Origin: Gemmatimonadota bacterium
Lineage (GTDB): Bacteria > Gemmatimonadota > Gemmatimonadetes > Gemmatimonadales > Gemmatimonadaceae
DNA: 64,000 nt
Direction: 5' to 3'
Assembly: GCA_021324635.1 (NCBI GenBank)
Contig: JAJPIS010000058.1
Span: 169,958 to 233,957 of the forward strand
The stretch's first letter is position 1. The number at the start of each line of letters is the position of its first letter. A program made the position numbers and the translations under genes. The notes beneath the pieces are model-generated. The model saw only the letters and a program-made list of their open reading frames with translations, did no database searches and was not told where the DNA came from. Shown piece by piece: positions 52,133 to 60,613 of this stretch.

Positions 52133-53686
52133 ATGATCCGAGTGATCGGCATCGCCGAGGCACTGGGACCGGCCGAGCGATACGGTCTGGATGTGCTCCT
52201 CGACCTGTCGCGCCTTCTCGTGCTCACGGCCGACGCCCCATCGGATCCCTCGGCGCGCCCGGCATCCCTGGACGTCGGTGCGCGCGCCGTCGGCGTGCGG
52301 ATCGTCCCCGACTCGGACGCGGCGGGCTCCCTGCGGGACCGCCCCGGGGCGCTCGCGGACTCGCTCGAGATCCATGACGGCGATGTCCTGATGCCGCGCG
52401 CCGTGCTCCGGGCCGTGTGCGAGATCGCGGGGGGGGCGGTCGAGCAGCGGAGCGATGCCCGGGACCGCTTCGACCGCGTCCCGTCCGCGGCGAACCCGTT
52501 GGTGATCGCCGGATGCGAGCGTGACCCCGTCGTCTCGCGCCTCGCCATCGCGCTCCGCCGCCGCGTGATGGCCGCGGCGGGGCGACGCCCCGTGTTCAGC
52601 GCCGCGCCGTGGCCCGGCGGCCACCGCTGGGCGGCCGCGCTCACGCACGACCTCGACGTGGCATCACTCTGGCCCGCCTTCACCGGACTGCGAGTCGCCG
52701 AGCTGCTCCGGAAGCGGCGCGTGGGCGACGTGGCCCGCGTACTCGGCGCGGCGGCCGGCGCCCTCGCCGGCGATCCCGTGCTGGACGGCGTACGTGGCGT
52801 CGTCGACGCCGAGCGGCGGATCGGGGCGGCGGCCACCTGGTTCGTGCTCTGTGGGACCCCGACGTTCGCCACCGTGCGGCGCGGAGACCTGACCTATCGG
52901 CCCGAGTCCCGCCGGGTCCGGCGGATCGTCGCGCTGCTGCGCGAGGCGGGGCACGAGCTCGCGCTGCACGGAAGCTTCGCCACCGCCGGCGGGTCGGCGG
53001 TGTTCGAGGCGCAGCGTGCCCGACTCGGCGCGCTCCTCGCCGGCGCGCCACCGCGCGGCGTCCGTCAGCACTACCTTCGCATGCGGCCGGGCGCGGCACA
53101 GCGGGCGATGACGGCGGCCGGGTTCACCTACGACGCGACGTATGGGTTCCCCGACCGGAACGGCTTCCGCCTCGGAACGGCCGACGTCGTGCCGGGCTGG
53201 GACGACCGGGATGCGCGCCCGATCGCGCTCGACGAGGTGCCGCTCGTCTGGATGGACCGCGCGCAGAGCAAGTATCAGGGGATCGAGGATCCCACGCGCT
53301 GGATCGAGGACGCGCTCGCCCTGGCGCGTGCCGTCCGGGAGGTCGATGGGCTCTGGGTCGGGCTCTGGCACCCCAATCTCACCCCGCCGCTCGGCTTCCC
53401 GGGCGCTCCGGCGGCCTACGCGCGGCTGGTGGAGGCGATCGCGAGCGAGGCGCCCTTCATCGCGTCCGTCGAGAGCATCGTGGCGTGGCGGCGGGCCCGC
53501 CGCCACGTCCACGCCGCCGTCACGCGCGACGGCGCGATCGTCGTCCGCCGGCGCGCGGACGTGGGCGTCCCCACCGAGCCGACCTCGCCGCGGTGCGATG
53601 TCCCGGTCGGGATCGAGGACGCCGCCGGCCGGCCAGTGGTCGAGCTGCGGGGCGGCAAGGCCGCGGCGGCGCCACTGCCACACTGA
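52133..53686 (+). CDS. Polysaccharide deacetylase-like protein
   Basis: Probable NodB-fold carbohydrate esterase, 517 residues from ATG 52133. The first 150 residues form a separate N-terminal domain as in proteins of the DUF7033/deacetylase type. The catalytic part shows AALTHDLDVASLW (metal-binding Asp pair), GHELALHGSFATA (His motif) and later LGFPGAP with a conserved WHPNLTPP. The predicted action is removal of N-acetyl groups from an exopolysaccharide. No signal peptide is seen, so it may be cytosolic, which is unusual for the fold. The last 60 residues look like a small beta domain. Confidence 0.75.
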   Translation: MIRVIGIAEALGPAERYGLDVLLDLSRLLVLTADAPSDPSARPASLDVGARAVGVRIVPDSDAAGSLRDRPGALADSLEIHDGDVLMPRAVLRAVCEIAGGAVEQRSDARDRFDRVPSAANPLVIAGCERDPVVSRLAIALRRRVMAAAGRRPVFSAAPWPGGHRWAAALTHDLDVASLWPAFTGLRVAELLRKRRVGDVARVLGAAAGALAGDPVLDGVRGVVDAERRIGAAATWFVLCGTPTFATVRRGDLTYRPESRRVRRIVALLREAGHELALHGSFATAGGSAVFEAQRARLGALLAGAPPRGVRQHYLRMRPGAAQRAMTAAGFTYDATYGFPDRNGFRLGTADVVPGWDDRDARPIALDEVPLVWMDRAQSKYQGIEDPTRWIEDALALARAVREVDGLWVGLWHPNLTPPLGFPGAPAAYARLVEAIASEAPFIASVESIVAWRRARRHVHAAVTRDGAIVVRRRADVGVPTEPTSPRCDVPVGIEDAAGRPVVELRGGKAAAAPLPH

Positions 53687-53760
53687 GCCCACGGTGCGGC
53701 ACCGGGACGGGACCGGGAGGGCACCCGGACGGCAGCTCCGGGCGGCCCGGCGGCTACGAC

Positions 53761-53855
53761 GCGGCCGTTACAACGCGGCCGTTACGACGCGGCCGTTACG
53801 ACGCGGCCGTTACGACGCGGCCGTTACGACGCGGCCGTTACGACGCGGCCGTCGC
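53761..53855. repeat. 14-bp tandem array (GCGGCCGTTACGAC)
   Basis: Six full copies (53761-53844) and partials on both sides lie between two convergent genes. The array supplies the TAA stop of the GT4 gene. It shares period and CGGCCGT core with the 37452 array. Confidence 0.9.
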
Positions 53856-55166
53856 CGCGGGCTCGTCTGCGGGGCGGCCCGCGGACAGCACGTCGGCGTA
53901 GAGCGCGCGCCAGGCGGCGAGGACGCTCGCCCAACTGAACCGCTCGTGCGCATACCGCTGGCCGTCGACCGCCAGGCGTCGGGCGAGGGCGGGCTCCTCG
54001 GCGAGCCGGACGATCGCGCCCGCGAGCGCCCCCGCGTCGTTGGGCGGCACGAGGAGCCCGGTGCGCTCGTGCTCGACGATGTCGGTGATGCCGCCCAGCG
54101 GGGTGGAGATGACCGGCACGCGGTAGGTCATGGCCTCGAGCAGCACCATCCCGAGCCCTTCCGTGTCACCGCGGGCGTCGACCACTGCCGGCAGCACGAA
54201 CACGTCCGCCTCCGTGTACGCGCGGTCGAGCTCCGACGGCGTGACCCACCCCCGGAAGGCCACCCGGTCGGCCACCCCGAGCGTCTGCGCGAGGGCCTCG
54301 AGGGTGTCGCGCTCCGGGCCGTCGCCGATGATCACGGCGCGCGCGGGCACGCGCGCGGGGAGGGCGGCCAGGGCCTCGAGGAGATAGCGGACTCCTTTCC
54401 GCTCGACCAGCCGACCCACGGAGAGCAGCGTGCGCGGTCGCCCAGCGCGGGACGTGTCGGCCGTCGCCGGCGACCCCGCCGATGGCGGTCCCGGGGGCAG
54501 TGCCGGGGGCAGTGCCGGGGGCAGTGCCGCGGGCAGTGCCGCGGGCAGTGCCGCGAGGCGCGAGGGGTGGGGAAGATCGACCGCGTACGGGATCACGGCG
54601 ACCGGGACCGGCGCCACGGCGCGCACCTCGGCGGCGGTGCTCGTCGAGATCGCCACCACGCGGTCGGCCGACGTGATGGCGCGCCGCAGGAAGCCGCGGA
54701 GCAGCGGGAGCGAATGCCGCACCCAGCGCAGCTCCACGCTGTAGAAGTGCGCGATCAGCTTGGGGCGGCGTTGCGCGCCGGCACGTGCGGCCCAGCCGAA
54801 GAGCGCGTGCGGCACCGGCCAATGCACGTGGACGATGTCGAACCGTCCGCGCCGGCCGAGCCGCCAGGCGGCGACAGTACCGAAAGCGATGTAGAAGGCC
54901 GGCAGCAGCGTGTAGAAGAGGGACCGGCGCATGCGGTCGGGGGCGGACTCCTCGTGGGTGAGATTTTCCCAGCGCGCGAGGAAGTAGCGGAAGCGGTGTA
55001 CCCGGATGCCGTCGAGCTCCCTGTTGCCGCCGCCGCGGTACGCCGACGTCAGCACCTCGATCTCGTAGCCCTCGGCCGACAGGCGGCGGATCGTCTCGAC
55101 GAGCCACTTGGCGGTCGGGTCATCCGCGAACCGCGGGAAGGCCGTCGAGACAATGAGAATGCGCAC
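53838..55166 (-). CDS. GT4 family glycosyltransferase
   Basis: GT-B fold retaining glycosyltransferase, 442 residues from GTG 55166 (MRILIVSTAFPRFADDPTAK). The N-terminal acceptor domain ends near residue 205; the donor domain has LLSVGRLVERKGVRYLLEAL and the catalytic EX7E motif EGLGMVLLE. Between the two Rossmann domains lies a 40-residue Pro/Ala/Leu linker made by a 12-bp repeat. The family mostly uses NDP-sugars to build surface glycans. The stop codon lies inside a 14-bp tandem array, so the exact C-terminus may vary between strains. Confidence 0.88.
   Translation of the reverse strand: MRILIVSTAFPRFADDPTAKWLVETIRRLSAEGYEIEVLTSAYRGGGNRELDGIRVHRFRYFLARWENLTHEESAPDRMRRSLFYTLLPAFYIAFGTVAAWRLGRRGRFDIVHVHWPVPHALFGWAARAGAQRRPKLIAHFYSVELRWVRHSLPLLRGFLRRAITSADRVVAISTSTAAEVRAVAPVPVAVIPYAVDLPHPSRLAALPAALPAALPPALPPALPPGPPSAGSPATADTSRAGRPRTLLSVGRLVERKGVRYLLEALAALPARVPARAVIIGDGPERDTLEALAQTLGVADRVAFRGWVTPSELDRAYTEADVFVLPAVVDARGDTEGLGMVLLEAMTYRVPVISTPLGGITDIVEHERTGLLVPPNDAGALAGAIVRLAEEPALARRLAVDGQRYAHERFSWASVLAAWRALYADVLSAGRPADEPAATAAS
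54493..54552. repeat. 12-bp in-frame repeat inside the GT4 gene
   Basis: Five copies of GGGGGCAGTGCC/GCGGGCAGTGCC encode an Ala-Leu-Pro-Pro/Ala linker between the two glycosyltransferase lobes. Confidence 0.85.
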
Positions 55167-55167
55167 T

Positions 55168-55178
55168 CGGCCAATGAT
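55168..55178 (-). repeat. Left arm of inverted repeat at divergent start regions
   Basis: On the minus strand ATCATTGGCCG ends one base before the GT4 start codon. Its exact inverted partner is at 55239-55249. Confidence 0.75.
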
Positions 55179-55202
55179 GCCCGGGCGCCGAGTGCCGGGC
55201 AA
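55174..55202 (-). promoter_or_regulatory. Candidate promoter of the GT4 gene
   Basis: On the minus strand TTGCCC (55202-55197), 17 bp, CATCAT (55179-55174), then 7 nt to the GTG. It is predicted to be leaderless. Confidence 0.45.
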
Positions 55203-55237
55203 CGCGGGCCGGCGTCGCCGGAGGGGGCCGCGGCCGT

Positions 55238-55249
55238 TATCATTGGCCG
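55238..55249 (+). promoter_or_regulatory. Right arm of the inverted repeat with TATCAT -10
   Basis: TATCAT (55238-55243) is followed by 7 nt and a GTG at 55251. ATCATTGGCCG (55239-55249) is the exact inverse of 55168-55178. A flanking CGCGGCC/GGCCGCG stem (55229-55235, 55245-55251) could also form. Confidence 0.45.
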
Positions 55250-55250
55250 C

Positions 55251-55385
55251 GTGATGATCCTCAGCCTGACGGTGTCGGGGCGGCCGCAGTGGGCGCGTGG
55301 GCCGCTCGCGCGGCACGGACCCACCCGTCCCCGGGTCGACGTCGGCGGCGCCGGGGGCAGCGTTCCCGTCGGTAGGGCCGCCTGA
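55251..55385 (+). CDS. Possible 44-codon small ORF
   Basis: It opens at the GTG placed symmetrically to the GT4 start and reads MMILSLTVSGRPQWAR..., ending 32 nt before the UPF0104 gene. The start region resembles that of GT4 (MRILIVSTA). It may be a leader peptide, a duplicated gene start, or not translated. Confidence 0.25.
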   Translation: MMILSLTVSGRPQWARGPLARHGPTRPRVDVGGAGGSVPVGRAA

Positions 55386-55417
55386 GCGCGCCGGCGCCGA
55401 CGCCGCCATCGAGTCCG

Positions 55418-56476
55418 ATGCCGAGTCCCACGCCCGGCGAGGCGTCGAGCCCGGCGTCGAGCCCGGCGGCGAGCCCCGCGCCGGTCGCTGCCCGGGCGGG
55501 CCGGCGCGGGCGGTGGCGGCGGCTCTCGACGCTGGTACAGGTGCTGGCGGCCGTCGGTGGCTGCCTCGCCGTGTACGGCGTCGTGCGGGTCACCGGTCCA
55601 ACCCTGCGTCGCGCCCACCCGCAGCTGGAGTGGCGGACCCTCGCGGCCGCATCGCTCGTGTGGTTCGCATCGTACACGCAGCTCGTGCAACTCTGGTCGA
55701 GCAGCTTGCCCTGGTGGGACACGGTGGTACGGACGACGCCCCGGCGGCTCACCTGGTTCGAGGGGATGCGGGTCTTCTTCGTCTCCAACCTGGCTCGCTA
55801 TGTGCCCGGCGCGGTCTGGCAATTCGCCGGGCTGGCGGCGATGAGTGCGCAGGCCGGAGCCTCGCCCGTCGCGGCCTCGATGGGCGTCGTCTTCCAGCAG
55901 CTCGTGCTCCTCTCGACCGGGTTCGTGTTGCTGTTGAGCGGCGCCCCGCACCTGCTCGGGGCGTGGGCGCAGACCCTCGACACGCTCTCGCAGCTCGTGC
56001 TGGCGGCGCTGCTCACGGCGGGGCTGATCGTGGCGGGCCCGCGCGCGTTACCGGTCGTGCGCCGCTGGGTCGAGCGGATCATCAAGCGGCCCGTCCCCCT
56101 GCCGACCCCGCCGCCGCGTGCGTTCGCGCTCTATGTCGTGCGGGCGGCGCTGGGCTGGATCGGGTACGGCGTCGCGTTCTGGATCTTCGGGCGGGCGCTG
56201 TTCGGGCGGGCGGCGCCGCACGTCTGGCTGGCCGCCACCGCCTACCTCGCGAGCTATCTCCTCGGGCTACTGGCCGTGATCGCCCCCGGGGGCATCGTCG
56301 TGCGGGAGGGGGCGTTGGTCGCGCAGCTCTCCGGGTCGATGGGGCTCGAGCGGGCGGTCGTGCTCGCCTTTGCGTCGCGCCTCTGGCAGGTCGGCCTCGA
56401 GGTCTGCGCCGCCGTTCTCGTCGTGACGGTCGATGCGGTGCGCCGCCGCGTCAGGGCTTCCGCAGCGCGACGATGA
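55418..56476 (+). CDS. UPF0104 family (lysylphosphatidylglycerol synthase TM region-like) protein
   Basis: Integral membrane protein of the YbhN/AglD type, 352 residues with about eight helices after a 35-residue Pro/Ala lead. FVSNLARYVPGAVWQFAG and the late LAVIAPGGIVVREGALVAQL are the family motifs. Such proteins are found with polyprenyl glycan biosynthesis and are proposed flippases or synthase partners. The ATG at 55418 is the first start in the open frame. Its 3' end overlaps the convergent methyltransferase gene by 26 nt. Confidence 0.78.
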   Translation: MPSPTPGEASSPASSPAASPAPVAARAGRRGRWRRLSTLVQVLAAVGGCLAVYGVVRVTGPTLRRAHPQLEWRTLAAASLVWFASYTQLVQLWSSSLPWWDTVVRTTPRRLTWFEGMRVFFVSNLARYVPGAVWQFAGLAAMSAQAGASPVAASMGVVFQQLVLLSTGFVLLLSGAPHLLGAWAQTLDTLSQLVLAALLTAGLIVAGPRALPVVRRWVERIIKRPVPLPTPPPRAFALYVVRAALGWIGYGVAFWIFGRALFGRAAPHVWLAATAYLASYLLGLLAVIAPGGIVVREGALVAQLSGSMGLERAVVLAFASRLWQVGLEVCAAVLVVTVDAVRRRVRASAARR

Positions 56477-57152
56477 ACTGATAGCGCAACGGCGGCAGGG
56501 ATCCGACGAGGCGGAGCCCGAGACGGAGCGCGATGCGCCCCGGCCGTCGGTTCTTGAAGATGGCCGGGCCGGGATCGCCGGTCATGCGCGTCACCTGCAA
56601 CCCCGCCCGCTCGATGAGCGTGCGCCATCCGCGCGCCGTCGCCCGGTGCTCGACGGGCTGCGCCGTTCGCACGTAGAAGTTCGGAACGACGGTGACCGCG
56701 CAGCCACCGCGCCGGAGCACCCGTGCGAGCTCGCCGAATCCCGCCGCGACGTCGGGGAAATGCTCCATCGACCCGAACGAGAACACCCGATCGAAGCTGT
56801 CGTCCGGAAACGGCAGGGCGAGTCCGTCCCCGCACACCCAGGCGATCGGGACCGAGGCAGGGCCGGTCCGGCCGGCGCGGCCGTCGGCCGTCGGCGCGGC
56901 GCGCGGCGCGCGCGCGGCCAGGGCGAGCGCGGTGCGGGAGAAGTCCAATCCCACCGCCTGCGCGACCTGGCCGCGCTCCGCGGCCAGCCGGGTGGCCCAT
57001 CCCACGCCGCACCCGAGATCCAGGAACCTCGTGCCCTCGAGCGGGCCGAGCTCGCGCAGGGCTCGCCACAGCCGGTCCGGGTTGGGCCGATCGGCGTCCT
57101 CACCGAAGTGGTACGTCCGGTCGTAGAACTCGCGGAGCCCCGCGTCTCGCAT
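56451..57152 (-). CDS. SAM-dependent methyltransferase (class I)
   Basis: 233 residues. The start at the ATG 57152 (MRDAGLREFYDRTYHFGE) fits the domain; the very long upstream frame is an antisense artefact of the YfhO gene. FLDLGCGVGWATRLAAERG is SAM motif I (residues 43-61), VCGDGLALPFPDDSFDRVFS the motif II/III region, and RVLRRGGCAVTVVPNFY the post-motif. The UbiE/Methyltransf_11 class acts on sugars, lipids or quinones; here the neighbours favour a glycan or lipid-linked substrate. A TACCTT hexamer 8 nt before the ATG suggests a leaderless message. Confidence 0.85.
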   Translation of the reverse strand: MRDAGLREFYDRTYHFGEDADRPNPDRLWRALRELGPLEGTRFLDLGCGVGWATRLAAERGQVAQAVGLDFSRTALALAARAPRAAPTADGRAGRTGPASVPIAWVCGDGLALPFPDDSFDRVFSFGSMEHFPDVAAGFGELARVLRRGGCAVTVVPNFYVRTAQPVEHRATARGWRTLIERAGLQVTRMTGDPGPAIFKNRRPGRIALRLGLRLVGSLPPLRYQFIVALRKP

Positions 57153-57160
57153 CGGAGCGG

Positions 57161-57166
57161 AAGGTA
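57161..57166 (-). promoter_or_regulatory. Candidate -10 of the methyltransferase gene
   Basis: On the minus strand TACCTT, then 8 nt to the ATG. GTGGCA lies 18 bp upstream of it as a possible -35. Confidence 0.4.
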
Positions 57167-57215
57167 GTGGCGGGCGGGCACCGGTGCCACGCGTCGGCCG
57201 AGCGAACGCACGCGC

Positions 57216-57267
57216 GGAGCACACGCACCGAGCACACGCACCGAGGACACGCGCCGAGCGAACGCAC
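57216..57267. repeat. 13-bp degenerate tandem array
   Basis: Four units resembling CGAGCACACGCAC, with the last two diverged, lie in the gap between the divergent methyltransferase and YfhO-type genes. Confidence 0.7.
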
Positions 57268-57337
57268 CCGGTGCGCGCGGCGTGCGCGCGGCGTGCGCGA
57301 GGCGGATTCGCGGCGGGCGCGGCACGCAGGCGCGGGC

Positions 57338-57381
57338 GCGCAGCGGGTGCGCAGCGGGTGCGCAGCGGGTGCGCAGCGGGT
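57338..57381. repeat. 11-bp tandem array (GCGCAGCGGGT)
   Basis: Four perfect copies lie head to tail, ending 57 bp before the YfhO-type start codon. Confidence 0.85.
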
Positions 57382-57437
57382 GGGAGCGGCGGCGGCACCT
57401 GGCAACGCACACTCGCGCCGTACACCTTTCGGGCGAC

Positions 57438-59891
57438 ATGAAATCCACCTCTCCGCGCGCGGTGCCGCGGACCGCGTCGCGTCCCGCGTCCGATGCCACG
57501 TCGGCGGGCGTGCGGGCGGCGCTCCCGGCCGCGCCGCCCTTCGGCGCCGCCTGGGCCGCGCTCGCCTGCGCGGTCGTGACGGCGACGCTCTGCTATCCCG
57601 CGTTCACGGGCGCGTTTCTGGTCTCCCCGATCAGCGATCAGTACATCGGCGGGTACGCGGTGCGGGAGTTCGGGACCGCGATCCTGCGACAGACCGGCCA
57701 CTTCCCGCTCTGGAATCCGTACCTGTTCGGCGGGATGCCGTACGTCGGCGCGATGAACGGCGACATCTTCTATCCGCCCAGCCTCCTCCTCCGGCTCCTG
57801 CTCCGCCCGGATGTCTTCGTCACCTGGGCGTTCATCATCCACATCTTCCTCGCCGGCTGGCTCACCTACCTGTTCCTCCGCGTTGCCGGCGTGGGCTTCG
57901 CCGGGGCGTTGCTCGGCGGGCTCGCCTACATGATGGGCGGCCCGATCGCGTCGTACGTGGGCCCGGGACACGACGGCAAGCTGTATGTGAGTGCCCTCCT
58001 GCCGCTCGGGCTCCTGCTCCTCGCCCGTGGGGTGCGCGACGGGCGGGGCTGGGCGTGGCCCGCGCTCGCCCTCACGGTCGGGCTCGCCATTCTCTCGCCG
58101 CACCCGCAGCTGTTGCAGTACATGCTCTTGGGGCTCGGGGCCTACGCGCTGTACCTGGCGTTCTGGGCCGAGCCGGCGGCGAGGCCCCCGCGTCCGCTCG
58201 GCCTGCGCCGACTCGCGCTCGCCCTGGGCGCGGTGGCGCTGGGGCTCCTCATGGGAGCGATCCAGTTCCTGCCGGTAGCGCAGTACGTGGCCTGGTCGCC
58301 GCGCGCCGGCGGCGCCGGACATGGATTCGAGTGGGCGATCTCGTACTCGATGCCGATCGAGGAGCTGTTCAACACCTATCTCCCGCAGTTCTCGGGGCTG
58401 TTCGACAACTATTGGGGGCGGAACTTCATCCACTTCCACAGCGAGTACCTGGGGGCGGTCGTCCTCGTGCTCGCCGGCTGCGCGTTCATCGGCAAGCGGA
58501 TGGACCGGCGGCGGTGGATCACGTTCTGGAGCATCGTCGCCGCGGTGACGATCCTCTGGTCGCTCGGTGGCTACACACCGTTCTATCGCCTCATCTACGC
58601 GCTCGTCCCGGGCACGCCGTACTTCCGTGCGCCGGCGACGATGTTCTTCCTCACCGCGTTCGCCGTCGGCGTGCTGGTGGCCGAGGGGACCGAGAACGTC
58701 CTGCGCGGCGCCATCTCCGTCCGGTATGTGGTCGTCTGGATCGCGGCCGCGGTCGCCGTCGCGCTCGCGGCCGTCGGCGGCGTGATCACCACCGTCTCGG
58801 CCGGGCTCGCGGTGCCCGAGATGGCCGACCGTGTCGCGGCGAACGCGCCGTTCGTGACCACCGGGGCGCTCCGGAGCCTCGCCTTCGTCGTGCTCGCCGG
58901 TGCCGTGCTCCTGGCGCTCCGCCGCGCGCGCCTGGCGCCCCGGGCCGCGGCCGCCGTCCTCGGGCTCCTCGTCGTGGCCGATCTGTGGAGCATCGAGCGG
59001 CTGTACTGGCGCTTTTCCGCCCCGGCGTCGGTGATCTACGCGTCCGACTCGGCGATCGCCTACCTCCAGCGGCAGCCCGAGCCCGGACGCGTGATCCCGA
59101 TCGCGCTCGGCGAGGGTGCGGCCGCGCGCGACCCCGAGCTGTTCGGCGACGCGCTCATGATCCATCGGGTCCGCCAGGCGATCGGCTACCACGGGAACGA
59201 GCTACGCCGCTACGATGTGCTCGCCGGTCACGACGACAACTATCGCCCGATCCTCACGTCGCCGCAGATCTGGCGCCTCCTCAACGTGCGCTATCTCCTC
59301 ACGAATGTCGGCACCCTCCAGTTCCCGGGACTCCAGCAGGTGGTCGGGCCCGTGCGGGACGCCGCCGGCTCGACCGTGTACCTGTATCGGCTGCCCGGCG
59401 ACAATCCGGCGGCCTGGGTCACGCCGGTGTCGGTGAAGGCGCCCGACGACCAGGCGTTGGCGACCGTGACCGACCAGCGGTTCGACCCGCGGGTGGCCGC
59501 CGTCTACGACACGGCCGCGCCGGTCACCGGCGCGCGGGTGGAGACGCTGCCGGCGCCGCTCACCATCGGCGTGACGGTGACGCGCCTCGAGCCGGGGCAC
59601 CTCGAGTACCGGCTCGCCCAGCCGGCGCCGGCCGGAGGGGGCGCATCCCTCATCGCGTCGGAGAACTACTACCCGGGATGGACGGCGACCGTGGACGGCA
59701 GGCCGGCGCCGGTCGGGCGCGCGGACTACGCGCTCATCGGCGTGCCGCTGCCGGCCGGCGCGACGCGCGTGTCGCTCGAGTTTCACAGCCGCGTCTACGA
59801 GATCGCCAGGACGATCACGTTCGTCGCCGGCGCGTGTGCCCTCCTCTGGTGGGCGGCCGCCGTGGGCTTCGAGCGACGCGCGCATGGCTGA
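57438..59891 (+). CDS. YfhO-type membrane protein
   Basis: Polytopic GT-C-like membrane protein, 817 residues with about twelve helices up to residue 530 and a soluble C-terminal part. FGGMPYVGAMNGDIFYPP and the loop aspartates after helix 1 are typical of YfhO/GT-C proteins, as is the late segment NYYPGWTATVDGRPAPV. Family members transfer sugars from polyprenyl-phosphate donors to teichoic acids or other cell-surface polymers. The next gene, a Dpm1-like synthase, would supply such a donor; the two overlap by 8 nt, which supports a donor-transferase pair. Confidence 0.82.
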   Translation: MKSTSPRAVPRTASRPASDATSAGVRAALPAAPPFGAAWAALACAVVTATLCYPAFTGAFLVSPISDQYIGGYAVREFGTAILRQTGHFPLWNPYLFGGMPYVGAMNGDIFYPPSLLLRLLLRPDVFVTWAFIIHIFLAGWLTYLFLRVAGVGFAGALLGGLAYMMGGPIASYVGPGHDGKLYVSALLPLGLLLLARGVRDGRGWAWPALALTVGLAILSPHPQLLQYMLLGLGAYALYLAFWAEPAARPPRPLGLRRLALALGAVALGLLMGAIQFLPVAQYVAWSPRAGGAGHGFEWAISYSMPIEELFNTYLPQFSGLFDNYWGRNFIHFHSEYLGAVVLVLAGCAFIGKRMDRRRWITFWSIVAAVTILWSLGGYTPFYRLIYALVPGTPYFRAPATMFFLTAFAVGVLVAEGTENVLRGAISVRYVVVWIAAAVAVALAAVGGVITTVSAGLAVPEMADRVAANAPFVTTGALRSLAFVVLAGAVLLALRRARLAPRAAAAVLGLLVVADLWSIERLYWRFSAPASVIYASDSAIAYLQRQPEPGRVIPIALGEGAAARDPELFGDALMIHRVRQAIGYHGNELRRYDVLAGHDDNYRPILTSPQIWRLLNVRYLLTNVGTLQFPGLQQVVGPVRDAAGSTVYLYRLPGDNPAAWVTPVSVKAPDDQALATVTDQRFDPRVAAVYDTAAPVTGARVETLPAPLTIGVTVTRLEPGHLEYRLAQPAPAGGGASLIASENYYPGWTATVDGRPAPVGRADYALIGVPLPAGATRVSLEFHSRVYEIARTITFVAGACALLWWAAAVGFERRAHG

Positions 59892-60606
59892 GCGGGCGCT
59901 CGTCATCATTCCGACCTACAACGAGCAAGCGAACATCGAGCGAATCATCCCGCTCGTGCTGGCGCAGGATCCGCGGCTCGACGTCCTCGTGGTCGATGAC
60001 AATTCACCTGACGGGACCGGCGCCCTGGTCGAGGCGCTCGCGGCGCGGGATGCCCGTGTCCACATCCTCCACCGCGAGGGGAAGATGGGGCTCGGCACGG
60101 CGTACGTCGCCGGGTTCCGCTGGGCCCTCGAGCGCGACTACGCCTTCGTATTCGAGATGGACGCCGACTTCTCGCACGATCCGGCGCACCTCGAGGAGTT
60201 CCTGGCGGCGATCGAGGATGCCGACGTGGTGCTCGGGTCGCGCTATCGGCGGGGCCGCGTCACGGTCGTGAACTGGCCGATGGCCCGCCTCATCCTGAGC
60301 TACGCGGCGAACATCTACGCCCGGGCGGTCACCGGCATGCCCTTCGACGACCTGACGGGCGGCTTCAAGTGCTTCCGGCGTGGCGTGCTCGAGGCGATCG
60401 ACCTGGGGGCCGTGCGCTCCAACGGGTACGCGTTCCAGATCGAGATGACATTTCGCGCCTGGAAGCGCGGCGGCCGCATCATCGAGATCCCGATCACGTT
60501 CGTCGACCGGAGCGAGGGGGAGAGCAAGATGTCGCGACGCATCGTGCGCGAGGCGATCTGGATGGTGTGGCGCCTCCGCTGGTGGTCCTTGCTCGGGCGG
60601 ACGTGA
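59884..60606 (+). CDS. Polyprenol monophosphomannose synthase (Dpm1-like GT2)
   Basis: Soluble GT2 enzyme of 240 residues making a polyprenyl-phosphate sugar from a nucleotide sugar. IIPTYNEQANIERIIP, VVDDNSPDGTGALVEAL and the DXD-type FEMDADFSHDP are the Dpm1 landmarks; GGFKCFRRGVLEAI is the acceptor loop. It lacks the C-terminal helices of the GT2 at 49912. The start at ATG 59884 lies inside the YfhO gene end. The sugar may be mannose, as a phosphomannomutase-type gene occurs at 20942, but glucose is possible. Confidence 0.88.
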   Translation: MAERALVIIPTYNEQANIERIIPLVLAQDPRLDVLVVDDNSPDGTGALVEALAARDARVHILHREGKMGLGTAYVAGFRWALERDYAFVFEMDADFSHDPAHLEEFLAAIEDADVVLGSRYRRGRVTVVNWPMARLILSYAANIYARAVTGMPFDDLTGGFKCFRRGVLEAIDLGAVRSNGYAFQIEMTFRAWKRGGRIIEIPITFVDRSEGESKMSRRIVREAIWMVWRLRWWSLLGRT

Positions 60607-60613
60607 CGCTGGC

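Noticed and set aside
56451..59192. A 913-codon minus-strand frame covering the YfhO-type gene
   Set aside because: Only its last 233 codons match a family (the methyltransferase). The upstream part is the Arg/Gly/His-rich antisense typical of GC-rich genes and overlaps a well-supported membrane protein.
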